A stretch of 64,000 nt of DNA from an uncultured Desulfosarcina sp. Its GTDB lineage: Bacteria; Desulfobacterota; Desulfobacteria; Desulfobacterales; Desulfosarcinaceae. The translations under genes were made by a program, and so were the position numbers. The notes beneath the pieces were generated by a model. That model was not told where the DNA came from. It saw nothing but the letters and a program-made list of their open reading frames with translations, and made no database searches. Below, one piece after another: positions 46,877-55,480 of this stretch. The DNA is taken from the NCBI RefSeq assembly GCF_963668215.1, contig NZ_OY764190.1:2046001-2110000 (forward strand), written 5' to 3'. Position 1 is the first letter of the stretch, and the number at the start of each line of letters is the position of its first letter.

Positions 46877-47857
46877 GTGTCTTTGGAAGAACTGAACGCG
46901 CAGATCGAAGAGAAGCATCTGGTGGTCAATCGCATCCGGGAGGAGATCGCCAAGGTTCTGGTGGGGCAGCGCGAACTCATCGACGGACTGCTCATGGGCC
47001 TGTTCACCCGGGGGCATATCCTCATCGAGGGGGTGCCGGGTCTGGCCAAGACCAGTGCGGTCAAGGCCCTGGCCGATACGGTGCGCGCCGACTTCAAACG
47101 CATTCAGTTTACCCCCGACCTGCTGCCGGCGGACCTGGTGGGCACCGAAATTTACCGCCCCAAAACCGGCGATTTCAGCGTTAAAAAAGGCCCGTTGTTC
47201 AACAACATCATCCTGGCCGATGAAATCAACCGGGCCCCTTCCAAGGTGCAGTCGGCCCTGCTGGAAGCCATGCAGGAACGCCAGGTGACCATCGGCGAAA
47301 CCACGTTTCCCCTGGCCGACCCCTTTCTGGTCATGGCCACCCAGAACCCCATCGAACAGGAAGGCACCTACCCCCTGCCCGAAGCCCAGGTGGATCGTTT
47401 CATGCTCAAGATTCTCATCGACTATCCGGAGAAAAATGAAGAGAAAGAGATCATGAAGCGCGTGGGTTTCGATGCGCCCGAGGCCGTGCAGCCGGTGCTC
47501 GATCCTTCGGAAATCAGCGCCATCGGCAAGCTGATCAACAGTATCTACATGGACGAGAAACTGAAGGACTACATCGTGGATCTTGTTTTTGCCACCCGCG
47601 ATCCGGCCGGCTACAACATTGACGTGGCCGACTACATCCAGTTCGGAGCTTCTCCCCGGGCCACGATTTTTTTGAGCCTGACCGCCAGGGCCTACGCTTT
47701 TTTACAGGGCCGGGCTTACGTGACGCCCCAGGACGTCAAGACCATTGCCCCGGCCGTGCTGCGCCACCGCATCCTGTTGACCTACGAGGCCGAAGCCGAG
47801 GATATTGACACGGATCAGATCATCGGCAGGATTTTCGATTCAGTGGAAGTGCCTTAA
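46877..47857 (+). CDS. moxR: MoxR-family AAA+ ATPase
   Basis: 326 residues. Walker A GVPGLAKTSAVKAL (about 52), FTPDLLPADLVGTEIY, Walker B NNIILADEINRAP (sensor region), and NPIEQEGTYPLPEAQVDRF. The GTG start at 46877 has AAAGGAG upstream. MoxR proteins act as chaperones with VWA proteins; here the gene begins the bat operon that runs to 54.8 kb. Confidence 0.94.
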   Translation: MSLEELNAQIEEKHLVVNRIREEIAKVLVGQRELIDGLLMGLFTRGHILIEGVPGLAKTSAVKALADTVRADFKRIQFTPDLLPADLVGTEIYRPKTGDFSVKKGPLFNNIILADEINRAPSKVQSALLEAMQERQVTIGETTFPLADPFLVMATQNPIEQEGTYPLPEAQVDRFMLKILIDYPEKNEEKEIMKRVGFDAPEAVQPVLDPSEISAIGKLINSIYMDEKLKDYIVDLVFATRDPAGYNIDVADYIQFGASPRATIFLSLTARAYAFLQGRAYVTPQDVKTIAPAVLRHRILLTYEAEAEDIDTDQIIGRIFDSVEVP

Positions 47858-47934
47858 CGGCGGTTCCTGGTTCCCCGTTTATCGTTCAGGGTTTGCTGTT
47901 CACTGTTCACCGATCACAGTTCACTGACAAAGCC

Positions 47935-48825
47935 ATGCTTTCTCCCGAAATCATAAAAAAAATCAAGAAAGTCCACATCAAAACCGGTCGGATGGTCAAC
48001 ACCGTCATGGCCGGCCAGTACCGGTCGATTTTCCGCGGGGAAGGCATCGAGTTCGAAGAGGTCCGGGAGTACAGTCCCGGCGACGACGTCAAAAGCATCG
48101 ACTGGAAAGTGTCGGCCCGCATGGGCAAGCCTTTTATCAAGCGCTACCGGGAGGAGCGCGAGCAGGTGGTGATGCTCCTGGTGGACATGAGCGCCTCGGG
48201 CCACTTTGGCACCACGGAGAGCATCAAGCGCGAAACCGCAGCCGAAATCGCCGCTACCCTGGCCTTCAACGCCATCCGTAACAACGACAAGGCCGGGGCG
48301 ATCCTTTTTACCGATCAGGTGGAACGCTATATTCCCCCCAAGAAGGGTTCGGCCCACGTGTGGCGGCTGATCCGCGAAATCTTCACCTTCCAGCCCGAGC
48401 ACACCGGCACCGATATCGAAGCCGCGGTGGACTTTCTGGCACGGGTTTGCCGCAAACGGACTGTGGCCTTTCTCGTTTCCGATTTTCTCACCGAGCGTTT
48501 CAACCGCCGGGCCACCCTGCGCATCCGTTCGGCGGCCCGTAGACACGAACTGATCAGCGTTCTGGTCAGTGATCCCGGCGAATTCCGACTGCCAGAGGGC
48601 GGCATCGTGGCCCTGAAAGACCTGGAAACCGGTACCGTGCGCTACCTGGATGCCGGAGACCGCGCTACCCGTGATCGGTTCCAAGCCGACCGTCAGGCGG
48701 TTCACGACCGTATCCTTCAGACCCACAAGGCCATGGACATGGACTGCATCGAAATGCCTACCGACGGCGATGCGGCCGACGCCTTGGTGCGGTATTTCAG
48801 GTATAGGGAGCGGCGGCGGCGATGA
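47935..48825 (+). CDS. DUF58 domain protein of the MoxR-Bat operon
   Basis: 296 residues. The DUF58 core GEGIEFEEVREYSPGDDVKS (about 35-54) is followed by IDWKVSARMGKPFIK, then a degraded VWA-like half (VVMLLVDMSASGHFG). I chose the ATG at 47935, where similarity starts; the frame up to 47893 is spurious and made of GTTCACTG repeats. It overlaps the next gene by 4 bp (ATGA). Confidence 0.9.
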   Translation: MLSPEIIKKIKKVHIKTGRMVNTVMAGQYRSIFRGEGIEFEEVREYSPGDDVKSIDWKVSARMGKPFIKRYREEREQVVMLLVDMSASGHFGTTESIKRETAAEIAATLAFNAIRNNDKAGAILFTDQVERYIPPKKGSAHVWRLIREIFTFQPEHTGTDIEAAVDFLARVCRKRTVAFLVSDFLTERFNRRATLRIRSAARRHELISVLVSDPGEFRLPEGGIVALKDLETGTVRYLDAGDRATRDRFQADRQAVHDRILQTHKAMDMDCIEMPTDGDAADALVRYFRYRERRRR

Positions 48826-49394
48826 GTCAAATGACCGACATCCACGACATCCGGCCGCCGGTGCCAGTGGGCTTCGACATGCCGCCCTGGCTGGTGCCCG
48901 TGCTGCTGGCCATGGCCGGGGTGGCGCTGCTGGCGGCCCTGTTTTTCTGGTGGCGCCGCCAGCGTAAAAAACGTGTTATCGAAACCATCGTCCCCGAGCT
49001 GCCGCCGGAAATGGTCGCCATGCAGGCCCTGGACGGGATCGGCGATGTTCGCGGACAGGACGGCAAAGCCTTTTACTTTCGTTTGTCGGCCATCCTGCGT
49101 CGGTACATCTTCGGCCGTTTTTCCGTAGGCGCACCGGAAATGACCACAGAGGAATTTTTGCCCTGCATCGACCGGCTGGCCATCGACCGGGAGCTGGCCC
49201 GCCAGTTGAAGCAGCTTTGCCGAGCCATGGAGCCGGTCAAATTTGCCGGGAAACGGGTGGACGAGAAACAGATGGAACAGGATTTGTTTTTCGTGCGCGG
49301 TTTTGTGCGTCAGACGACACAATCGTCTGACATAAACGATGAAATGGATAGTGAAAAGAAAAATTCCAATATACAAATCCCAAATCTCAAATAA
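48822..49394 (+). CDS. DUF4381 membrane protein of the bat operon
   Basis: 190 residues. One membrane span near the N-terminus (LVPVLLAMAGVALLAALFFW, about 24-43), then a basic RRQRKKR stretch and a cytoplasmic helical domain (FYFRLSAILRRYIFGRFSVG). Typical DUF4381 gene between DUF58 and batA. The last 12 codons or so (KKNSNIQIPNLK) are encoded by a palindromic intergenic repeat, so the natural C-terminus has probably been replaced by element sequence. Confidence 0.85.
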   Translation: MSQMTDIHDIRPPVPVGFDMPPWLVPVLLAMAGVALLAALFFWWRRQRKKRVIETIVPELPPEMVAMQALDGIGDVRGQDGKAFYFRLSAILRRYIFGRFSVGAPEMTTEEFLPCIDRLAIDRELARQLKQLCRAMEPVKFAGKRVDEKQMEQDLFFVRGFVRQTTQSSDINDEMDSEKKNSNIQIPNLK

Positions 49395-49470
49395 ATTCCA
49401 AAACTCAATATCCAAACGTCAGCGCTTTTTGAAATTTGAAGATTGGGTCATGGGAATTTATTTGGAATTT
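49361..49470. repeat. A/T-rich palindromic intergenic element
   Basis: CAAATAAATTCC (49388-49399) and GGAATTTATTTG (49453-49464) are perfect inverted arms; outer AAATTCC (49361-49367) and GGAATTT (49464-49470) extend them. The base composition differs sharply from the G+C-rich genes on both sides. It has the look of a dispersed MITE-like repeat; only one copy is in the window. Confidence 0.6.
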
Positions 49471-49501
49471 GTTATTTGATTGTTGTGATTTCGGTAAACC
49501 T

Positions 49502-50500
49502 ATGTTGCGTTTCGCCTCACCCTGGTTTTTTCTGCTGCTCCTGCTGGTACCCCTGATCGTCTGGTACCGGCGCCGTCGGCATCGTCCGCCGGCAATGGCC
49601 AGCAGTGCCCTTTTCCCGGCGGCAGCGGTGCCGGCTTCGGCGGCCCTGCGGCTGCGCCCCATGGTGCCGGTTCTCAAGTACCTGGTTCTGGTTCTGATGA
49701 TCGTTGCCCTGGCCCGGCCCCAGTGGGGCACGGAGCGCACCGAGGTGCAGACCGAAGGGATCAACATCGTGCTGGCCCTGGACCTTTCCGAAAGCATGGC
49801 GGCCCTCGATTTCAAGAAAGAGGGCCGGGTGGTCAACCGCCTGGAGGCGGTCAAGGGGGTTGTTGAGAATTTCGTAGCCGACCGTACGGGGGACCGCATC
49901 GGCATGGTGGTTTTCGGCTCCCATGCCTATACCCAACTGCCGCTGACCCGCGATTACAACACCATTGTCAGCATGCTGGAGCGGCTGAAAATCGGGGCGG
50001 CCGGCAAGCAGACAGCCATCGGGGACGCCATCGGGATCAGCATCAAACGGCTGGCCGACATCGAGAGCAAATCCAACATCATCATCCTGCTCACCGACGG
50101 CCAGAGCAATGCCGGTGAGTTGTCCCCGGAAACCGCCGGGCAGATCGCCAGGGAGAAGGGCGTCAAGATTTACACCATCGGTGTGGGCAGCCGGGGCAAG
50201 GCCCCGTTTCTGGTCAACGATCCGGTTTTCGGCCAGCGCTACGTCTACCAGCGGGTCAGCATCGACGAAGAGACATTGAAGGCCATCGCTGAAAAGACTG
50301 GTGGCCTTTACTTTCGGGCCGAGAACCTGGAGGGATTGCAGGAGATTTACGATACCATCGACAAGTTGGAGAAAACCGAGGTCAAGGTGGACATCTTTGC
50401 CGACTACAGCGAGATCTACCCCTGGCTGCTGGTTCCGGCGATGGTTCTTTTGCTTGTTTATGTGGTGTTGAGAAATACGAGGTTTCTGGTCGTGCCATGA
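49502..50500 (+). CDS. batA: BatA-like VWA-domain membrane protein
   Basis: 332 residues. N-terminal membrane spans (FFLLLLLVPLIVWY; LKYLVLVLMIVALA), VWA domain about 85-270 with the MIDAS motif DLSESMAALD, then TDGQSNAG, and a C-terminal membrane span (PWLLVPAMVLLLVYVVLR). Member of the Bat (Bacteroides aerotolerance) set. The start at 49502 follows the palindromic element. Overlaps the next gene by 4 bp. Confidence 0.92.
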   Translation: MLRFASPWFFLLLLLVPLIVWYRRRRHRPPAMASSALFPAAAVPASAALRLRPMVPVLKYLVLVLMIVALARPQWGTERTEVQTEGINIVLALDLSESMAALDFKKEGRVVNRLEAVKGVVENFVADRTGDRIGMVVFGSHAYTQLPLTRDYNTIVSMLERLKIGAAGKQTAIGDAIGISIKRLADIESKSNIIILLTDGQSNAGELSPETAGQIAREKGVKIYTIGVGSRGKAPFLVNDPVFGQRYVYQRVSIDEETLKAIAEKTGGLYFRAENLEGLQEIYDTIDKLEKTEVKVDIFADYSEIYPWLLVPAMVLLLVYVVLRNTRFLVVP

Positions 50501-52320
50501 GCTTCTTTCGGATTGAAATGCTGTTCCTTATCTGGGTCGCACCGCTGCTGGTGCTGGCCATCGCCTACGGCATGCGCCGGCGGCGCGAGATTTTGCGCCG
50601 CTTTTCGTCGGAGCACGGCCTGGCGGCCATTGCTCCCCGGATGGCCGATGGGCGGCGCTGGATCAAGGGATTGCTGCTGGCCGCGGCCGTCCTGTTTACC
50701 GCTGTGGCCCTGGCCGGACCCAAGTACGGATTCCGCTGGCAGGAAATCCGCCAGCACGGTGTGGACATCATCATCGCTTTGGACTGTTCCCGCTCCATGA
50801 CCGCCGCAGACATCTCGCCTTCCCGGCTGGAGCGGGCCAAGCGGGAGGTGTTCGACCTGTTGACCATGCTCCAGGGTGACCGGGTGGGGCTGGTGGCCTT
50901 TGCCGGCACCGCCTTTCTGCAGTGTCCCTTGACCCTGGACTACGACGCCTTCAATCTTTTTCTCAACGCTCTTTCCCCGGACTATCTGCCCGTAGGCGGT
51001 ACGGACATCACCGGAGCCCTGACTACCGCTGCCGATGCCTTCGATCCCAAAAGCGCCGCCGACAAGGCGATCATCCTGATCACCGACGGCGAGAACACCG
51101 GCGATGGCGACCCGATCAAGGCCGCCGAAAGCCTGAAGGAAAAGGAGATCAAGCTCTTCTGCATCGGTGTGGGCGGCAGCGACGGCGTGCCCATTCCCGA
51201 GGCCGAAGGCGGATTCAAGAAAGACAAAAGCGGGCAGATCGTGCTTTCGCGGTTAGACGAGACGGCCCTGAAAAAAATCGCCGTGATCACCGGCGGCACC
51301 TACGTGCGCTCCGTGGCCGGGGATATGGATCTGGATGCCATCTACAACGATGAAATCCGCCGCACCATGGATGCCCAGACGCTTACCTCCAGCCGCAAGC
51401 AGGTCTGGGAGGACCGTTTTCAATGGCCCCTGGCCCTGGCCCTGGTCTGCCTGTTGGCCGAAATGCTGCTGCCCGTCGTTCGAAAAGGGCTGGTGTCGGT
51501 GATGCTGGCGGCACTGCTGGTGCTGCCGGCGGCCACATCGCAGGCCAGCGACACCAGCCAGGGCATCGAGGCTTACCAGGCCGGCGATTACGAAAAGGCC
51601 CTCAAGCACTTTGTGGATGCTCAGCTGCACACGCCGGACAAGGCCGAGTCCCTTTACAACGTAGCCAATGGCTACTATAAAACCGGCAACTTCGAGGCAG
51701 CGGTCGACCACTATAAAAAGGTGCTGGAAACCGAAGACAAGGCCCTCAAGCAAAAGGCCGAGTATAACCTGGGCAATGCCGAGTTCCGGCGGGGCGATGC
51801 CAAGGCCGCCATCGAGCACTACAAAGCGGCCCTGGCCCTGGATCCGGACGACAAGATGAGCAGGGAGAACCTGGAATTCGTCCAGAAGATGCTTGAGCAG
51901 CAGCAAAAACAGCAGCAGAAATCGGATGACCCGCAAAAGGACCAGAAAGACCAGCAACAGGATCAAAAGCAGAACCAGGATCAACAAGGTCAGTCCAAAC
52001 CGGACAACAAAACTGACGACGGGAACTCCGAAAACCAACAGCCGCAAAATCGTGATCCATCCGGAGAAAACCAGACGACCCCTGATTCCGGGGACAAACA
52101 GGACCAGCAACCGCCGGCGCCGCAACCGGAGCCATCCGATCCGTCTGAGGACAAGCAGGCTGAGCAAAAGCAGGCCTCCCAGGCCTCTGCAACGCCCGGC
52201 CAGGATCAGCAGGAAGGCGATCCGGGCCAGGCCGAGAGAATGCTCAACCGGTTGCAGGACCAGCCGGGGCGGGCCTTGATGCCGGCCACTGGCAGCAAGC
52301 GAGTAGAAAAGGACTGGTAG
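50497..52320 (+). CDS. BatB-BatC fusion: VWA domain plus TPR repeats
   Basis: 607 residues. VWA half about 85-290 with MIDAS DCSRSMTAAD and TDGENTGDG, flanked by membrane spans (WIKGLLLAAAVLFTAVALAG; WPLALALVCLLAEMLL). From about 350 on come a signal-like span, TPR repeats (YNVANGYYKTGNFEAAVDHY; YNLGNAEFRRGDAKAAIEHY) and a low-complexity Gln/Lys/Asp tail (about 465-600). In other species the two halves are separate batB and batC genes; here they are one frame. Confidence 0.9.
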   Translation: MSFFRIEMLFLIWVAPLLVLAIAYGMRRRREILRRFSSEHGLAAIAPRMADGRRWIKGLLLAAAVLFTAVALAGPKYGFRWQEIRQHGVDIIIALDCSRSMTAADISPSRLERAKREVFDLLTMLQGDRVGLVAFAGTAFLQCPLTLDYDAFNLFLNALSPDYLPVGGTDITGALTTAADAFDPKSAADKAIILITDGENTGDGDPIKAAESLKEKEIKLFCIGVGGSDGVPIPEAEGGFKKDKSGQIVLSRLDETALKKIAVITGGTYVRSVAGDMDLDAIYNDEIRRTMDAQTLTSSRKQVWEDRFQWPLALALVCLLAEMLLPVVRKGLVSVMLAALLVLPAATSQASDTSQGIEAYQAGDYEKALKHFVDAQLHTPDKAESLYNVANGYYKTGNFEAAVDHYKKVLETEDKALKQKAEYNLGNAEFRRGDAKAAIEHYKAALALDPDDKMSRENLEFVQKMLEQQQKQQQKSDDPQKDQKDQQQDQKQNQDQQGQSKPDNKTDDGNSENQQPQNRDPSGENQTTPDSGDKQDQQPPAPQPEPSDPSEDKQAEQKQASQASATPGQDQQEGDPGQAERMLNRLQDQPGRALMPATGSKRVEKDW

Positions 52321-52321
52321 A

Positions 52322-54049
52322 TTGTATAGAGTGTTGACGATTGCTGCAATCATCCTGCTGGCCACCGCCATCGGCGCCCAGGCGGCCACGGTGCGGGCCG
52401 TGGTGGACCGCAACCAGGTTATGGTCGGGGAGTCGCTCAGCCTCCAGGTGGCCATCGAGGGCGGGGACGGCGATGTGGATCTTTCCGGCCTGACCGACTT
52501 CAAGACCGTCTCCCGGGGTTCCACCAGCAGCTACCAGATGATCAACGGCCGAACTTCCCGCCAGATGATCTACAATTACGTTTTGATTCCGCTCAAGGCC
52601 GGCGAGCTGACCGTTCCGGCCATTCCCGTGACCCTCGACGGCAAGATCCATTACACGGTCCCCATCCGTATCCGGGTCTCTAAGGAGCCGCCGGTGGACA
52701 GCGGCCAGCGCGATGTATACGTGTCTGCCGCCGTATCGGAGTCCTCTCCCTGGGTTGGCCAGCAGATCGTTTACACCTTTCAGCTTTTCAACGCCGTCCA
52801 GGTGGCGGAAGCCAAGTTCCAGGCCCCGGAATTCGAAGGTTTTCAGGCCGAGGAACTCGAAGACCGGAAATCCTATCGCACCGTGGTCAACGGCCGCGAG
52901 TTCATCGTTACCGAGGTGCGATTTATCCTGATTCCGGTCAAGACCGGAACCTTGACCATCGAACCGGCAGTCCTTCAGGTGGGCCTGCTCCAGCGCCGAG
53001 GCCAGCAGCGCCCCTTTGCCGGCATGGATGCCTTTTTCGGTCGCACAGAGATGACCACCCGGGTGCTGCAGACCGATCCCGTCACGGTGATGGTAGACGA
53101 TCTACCGCCCAAACCGCCGGATGCCGTCTTTTCCGGACTGGTGGGACAATTTGAGATCAGCGCCGTGCTGGACAAGACAAACGTTCAGGTGGGCGACTCC
53201 ACCACCCTGGCCGTTACCGTCAGCGGCAGCGGAAATATCATGGATGCCGCTCCGCCGACCATTGCCACACCGTCGGATTTCAAGAGCTACACCGACAACC
53301 CCGAGGAATCCATCCGCAAAGAGGCCGCCGGGTATTCGGGCAGCAAGACCTTCCGTACGGCCCTGGTGCCGGTAAAAGCGGGAGACTACCATCTCGATCC
53401 GGTTACGCTGACCTATTTCGATGTCGATCAGGGCGACTACAGGACACTTTCCGCCACTACCGCGACAATTCATGTCCGCCCCTCGGAAACCGCTGCCACG
53501 GACATCGACGTGTTTCGGGCCGAACCGGATCGGGTGCCCTCGCTGAAAAAGCGGGTGGAATTTACCGGCCGGGATATCCTGCCGCTCAAGACGGAACTGG
53601 AGGCCCTGCAAACCGGTCGACGGATGCCCCTGTCGTGGTTCAGCCTGCTGCTGGCGCTGCCGATCCTGGTTTTTGCCGCCACCCGAGTCCTGCTGCGTAT
53701 GACCCGGAAAGATGAAACCCCGGGCCGGATCATGGCCGGTCGTGCCCGGCAGGCCCTGAAAGAGGCTTGCGCCCCGGCGGCAGCCGACAATGATTTTCTC
53801 ACCAGTCTGTATCGTGCCCTGGTGTCAGCCATCCTGGGCCGTATGGGCGCCATGGGTACCTCGCTCACCTGGTCCGAAGCCCGCAGCCGCCTGCTCGAAA
53901 TCGGCTGGGATGCCGAATCGGCCGATGCCGCCGCCCGTCTGCTGGAAGAGATCGAGTCCTTTAACTATTCGGGCGGCATTCTTGATGCGGACAAACGGGC
54001 CGGCCTGCTGGATCGCACCCGGCAGGCGGTACGGAGGCTGGCACCATGA
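52322..54049 (+). CDS. batD: BatD-like membrane protein
   Basis: 575 residues. Signal peptide VLTIAAIILLATAIGAQA, large periplasmic beta-rich region with repeated Ig-like units (RNQVMVGESLSLQVAIEG; VSESSPWVGQQIVYTFQLF; NVQVGDSTTLAVTVSGSG), one membrane span (LSWFSLLLALPILVFAATRV, about 432-451) and a cytoplasmic helical tail. The apparent start is a TTG directly after the previous stop; a GTG at 52331 is the alternative. Overlaps batE by 4 bp. Confidence 0.9.
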   Translation: MYRVLTIAAIILLATAIGAQAATVRAVVDRNQVMVGESLSLQVAIEGGDGDVDLSGLTDFKTVSRGSTSSYQMINGRTSRQMIYNYVLIPLKAGELTVPAIPVTLDGKIHYTVPIRIRVSKEPPVDSGQRDVYVSAAVSESSPWVGQQIVYTFQLFNAVQVAEAKFQAPEFEGFQAEELEDRKSYRTVVNGREFIVTEVRFILIPVKTGTLTIEPAVLQVGLLQRRGQQRPFAGMDAFFGRTEMTTRVLQTDPVTVMVDDLPPKPPDAVFSGLVGQFEISAVLDKTNVQVGDSTTLAVTVSGSGNIMDAAPPTIATPSDFKSYTDNPEESIRKEAAGYSGSKTFRTALVPVKAGDYHLDPVTLTYFDVDQGDYRTLSATTATIHVRPSETAATDIDVFRAEPDRVPSLKKRVEFTGRDILPLKTELEALQTGRRMPLSWFSLLLALPILVFAATRVLLRMTRKDETPGRIMAGRARQALKEACAPAAADNDFLTSLYRALVSAILGRMGAMGTSLTWSEARSRLLEIGWDAESADAAARLLEEIESFNYSGGILDADKRAGLLDRTRQAVRRLAP

Positions 54050-54798
54050 AGCGATGGCTAACCACCGCAGTCTGCCTGCTGTTTTTGCTTTCCCTTGCCA
54101 CCGGAGCCCCGGCAAGCGAAAAGGCCCGAACCTTCATGGCGGGCATCGATGCCTACGGTCAGGGAGACTGGCCGGCAGCCATCGAGGCTTTTGAGCATCT
54201 TGCCGAAGAGGGCGTCGACAGCGGGCCGCTTTGTTACAACCTGGGAAATGCCTACCTGAAAAATGGCGATCTGGGCCACGCCCTGCTCTGGTACGAACGC
54301 GCCCTGAAACGCACTCCCGACGATCCGGACCTGCGTTTCAACTACGATTATGCCCTGACCCTGACCAAAGACGAGCAGGGCGAGCAGACCTCGCCTTTGC
54401 TGCGCATCCTTTTTTTCTGGAAATACGAACTCAGCCCGGAGACCATCTGCTGGATCGCGTTGGCCCTCAATGCGGTGCTGTGGATATCCCTGGCGGTGCT
54501 GGTCATCCGCAAAAAACATCTGCTGCGGCCCAGCATCGTCCTGATTGCGGCCGCCACCCTCCTCTTTTCCGCCACGGCAGTTTTCAATTACTTCGAAGCC
54601 GCCCGGTTCCGCTACGCCGTCATCCTGCCCGCTCAAATTTCCGTCCGTTCCGGTTTTACCGACAGCGCCACCCAGCTTTTCGTTCTGCACGCCGGCACCA
54701 AGGTGCGGGTTGAACGGCAGCCCGAGGATTATCTTCTGATTCAATATACGGAGGACAAGATTGGGTGGGTGAAACGGTCGGATGCGGGAATTATTTGA
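54046..54798 (+). CDS. batE: BatE-like TPR and SH3 protein
   Basis: 250 residues. Signal peptide (LTTAVCLLFLLSLATGAPAS), TPR units (FMAGIDAYGQGDWPAAIEAF; YNLGNAYLKNGDLGHALLWY), two membrane spans about 142-190 (LNAVLWISLAVLVI; IVLIAAATLLFSATAVF), and a C-terminal bacterial SH3 domain (ISVRSGFTDSATQLFVLHAG). Last gene of the bat operon; a REP element lies 16 bp after its stop. Confidence 0.9.
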   Translation: MKRWLTTAVCLLFLLSLATGAPASEKARTFMAGIDAYGQGDWPAAIEAFEHLAEEGVDSGPLCYNLGNAYLKNGDLGHALLWYERALKRTPDDPDLRFNYDYALTLTKDEQGEQTSPLLRILFFWKYELSPETICWIALALNAVLWISLAVLVIRKKHLLRPSIVLIAAATLLFSATAVFNYFEAARFRYAVILPAQISVRSGFTDSATQLFVLHAGTKVRVERQPEDYLLIQYTEDKIGWVKRSDAGII

Positions 54799-54813
54799 TA
54801 TTGCGGGGTTTTT

Positions 54814-54841
54814 GTAGGGGCGACCGGCCGGTCGCCCTTCC
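54814..54841. repeat. REP palindrome, left of RAYT gene
   Basis: Palindrome GGGCGACCGGCCGGTCGCCC (54818-54837) preceded by GTAG. It lies in inverted orientation to the copy at 55427-55451, and together they flank the transposase gene. Confidence 0.85.
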
Positions 54842-54865
54842 ATCGAACCATGGCATTGAATTAAA

Positions 54866-55399
54866 ATGAAAGACAACCCCACCGTCCACAAACGTCGGTC
54901 CATTCGTCTGCAAGGATATGATTATTCTTTGCCAGGGGCGTATTTCATCACCATTTGTACCCACCGGCATATTTGTCTTTTCGGTGATATCGTTGATGGC
55001 AAGATGCGGTTGAACGATGTTGGCGAAATCGTTGCTGATGAGTGGTCGCAAACGGCAGTCATCAGAAAAGAAATCGAATTGGATGAATGGGTGGTGATGC
55101 CCAATCATTTTCATGGGATTGTTTTTATTCGGCCTCGTAGGGGCACGGCGCGCCGTGCCCCTACCCGTGAACAATTCGGAAAACCGGTGGCCGGTTCGCT
55201 GCCGACGATCATTCGGGCCTTCAAATCCGCCGTTACCCGCCGGGTCAACGCGATGCGGCACACACCCGGTGCGAAAGTCTGGCAACGCAACTACTATGAA
55301 CACATCATCCGCAGCGAACCGGAATTGAAAGGTCTGCGCGAATACATTCGCAATAATCCAAAACGATGGACGCTGGACCGGTTGTATCGTGCGAGGTGA
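54866..55399 (+). CDS. REP-associated tyrosine transposase (RAYT, IS200-like Y1 family)
   Basis: 177 residues. Start RRSIRLQGYDYSLPGAYFIT is characteristic. The HUH motif is MPNHFHGIV (about residues 78-86) and the catalytic Tyr lies in QRNYYEHIIRSEPEL (about 143). Such proteins move or maintain REP elements through single-strand cleavage. REP palindromes stand on both sides, and another lies inside the reading frame (55137-55164, residues about 91-100, RRGTARRAPTR). Despite that insert, the frame is open and both active-site motifs are intact. Confidence 0.92.
   Translation: MKDNPTVHKRRSIRLQGYDYSLPGAYFITICTHRHICLFGDIVDGKMRLNDVGEIVADEWSQTAVIRKEIELDEWVVMPNHFHGIVFIRPRRGTARRAPTREQFGKPVAGSLPTIIRAFKSAVTRRVNAMRHTPGAKVWQRNYYEHIIRSEPELKGLREYIRNNPKRWTLDRLYRAR
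55137..55164. repeat. REP palindrome inside the RAYT reading frame
   Basis: A perfect 28-bp palindrome with GTAGGGGC and GCCCCTAC ends and a CACGGCGCGCCGTG core. It has the same ends as the flanking REPs but a different core. It encodes an Arg/Ala/Thr-rich loop between the HUH motif and the Tyr helix. Confidence 0.85.
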
Positions 55400-55426
55400 C
55401 AATCGATTTCCTCTCCATGCCTCCAT

Positions 55427-55451
55427 GGGGCGACCGGCCGGTCGCCCCTAC
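55427..55451. repeat. REP palindrome, right of RAYT gene
   Basis: GGGGCGACCGGCCGGTCGCCCC as a 22-bp palindrome (two arms of 11) followed by TAC. Same core as the left copy, opposite orientation. Confidence 0.85.
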
Positions 55452-55480
55452 ACCAACCTGCGAACAATTTGGCGAACGAT

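Noticed and set aside
47895..47930. GTTCACTGTTCACC-type short repeats before the DUF58 gene
   Set aside because: A few degenerate copies only; no CRISPR-like spacing and no evident function.
51253..52524. Minus-strand Leu/Val-rich open frame opposite the BatB-C gene
   Set aside because: Product of the Gln/Lys/Asp-rich repeats read backwards.
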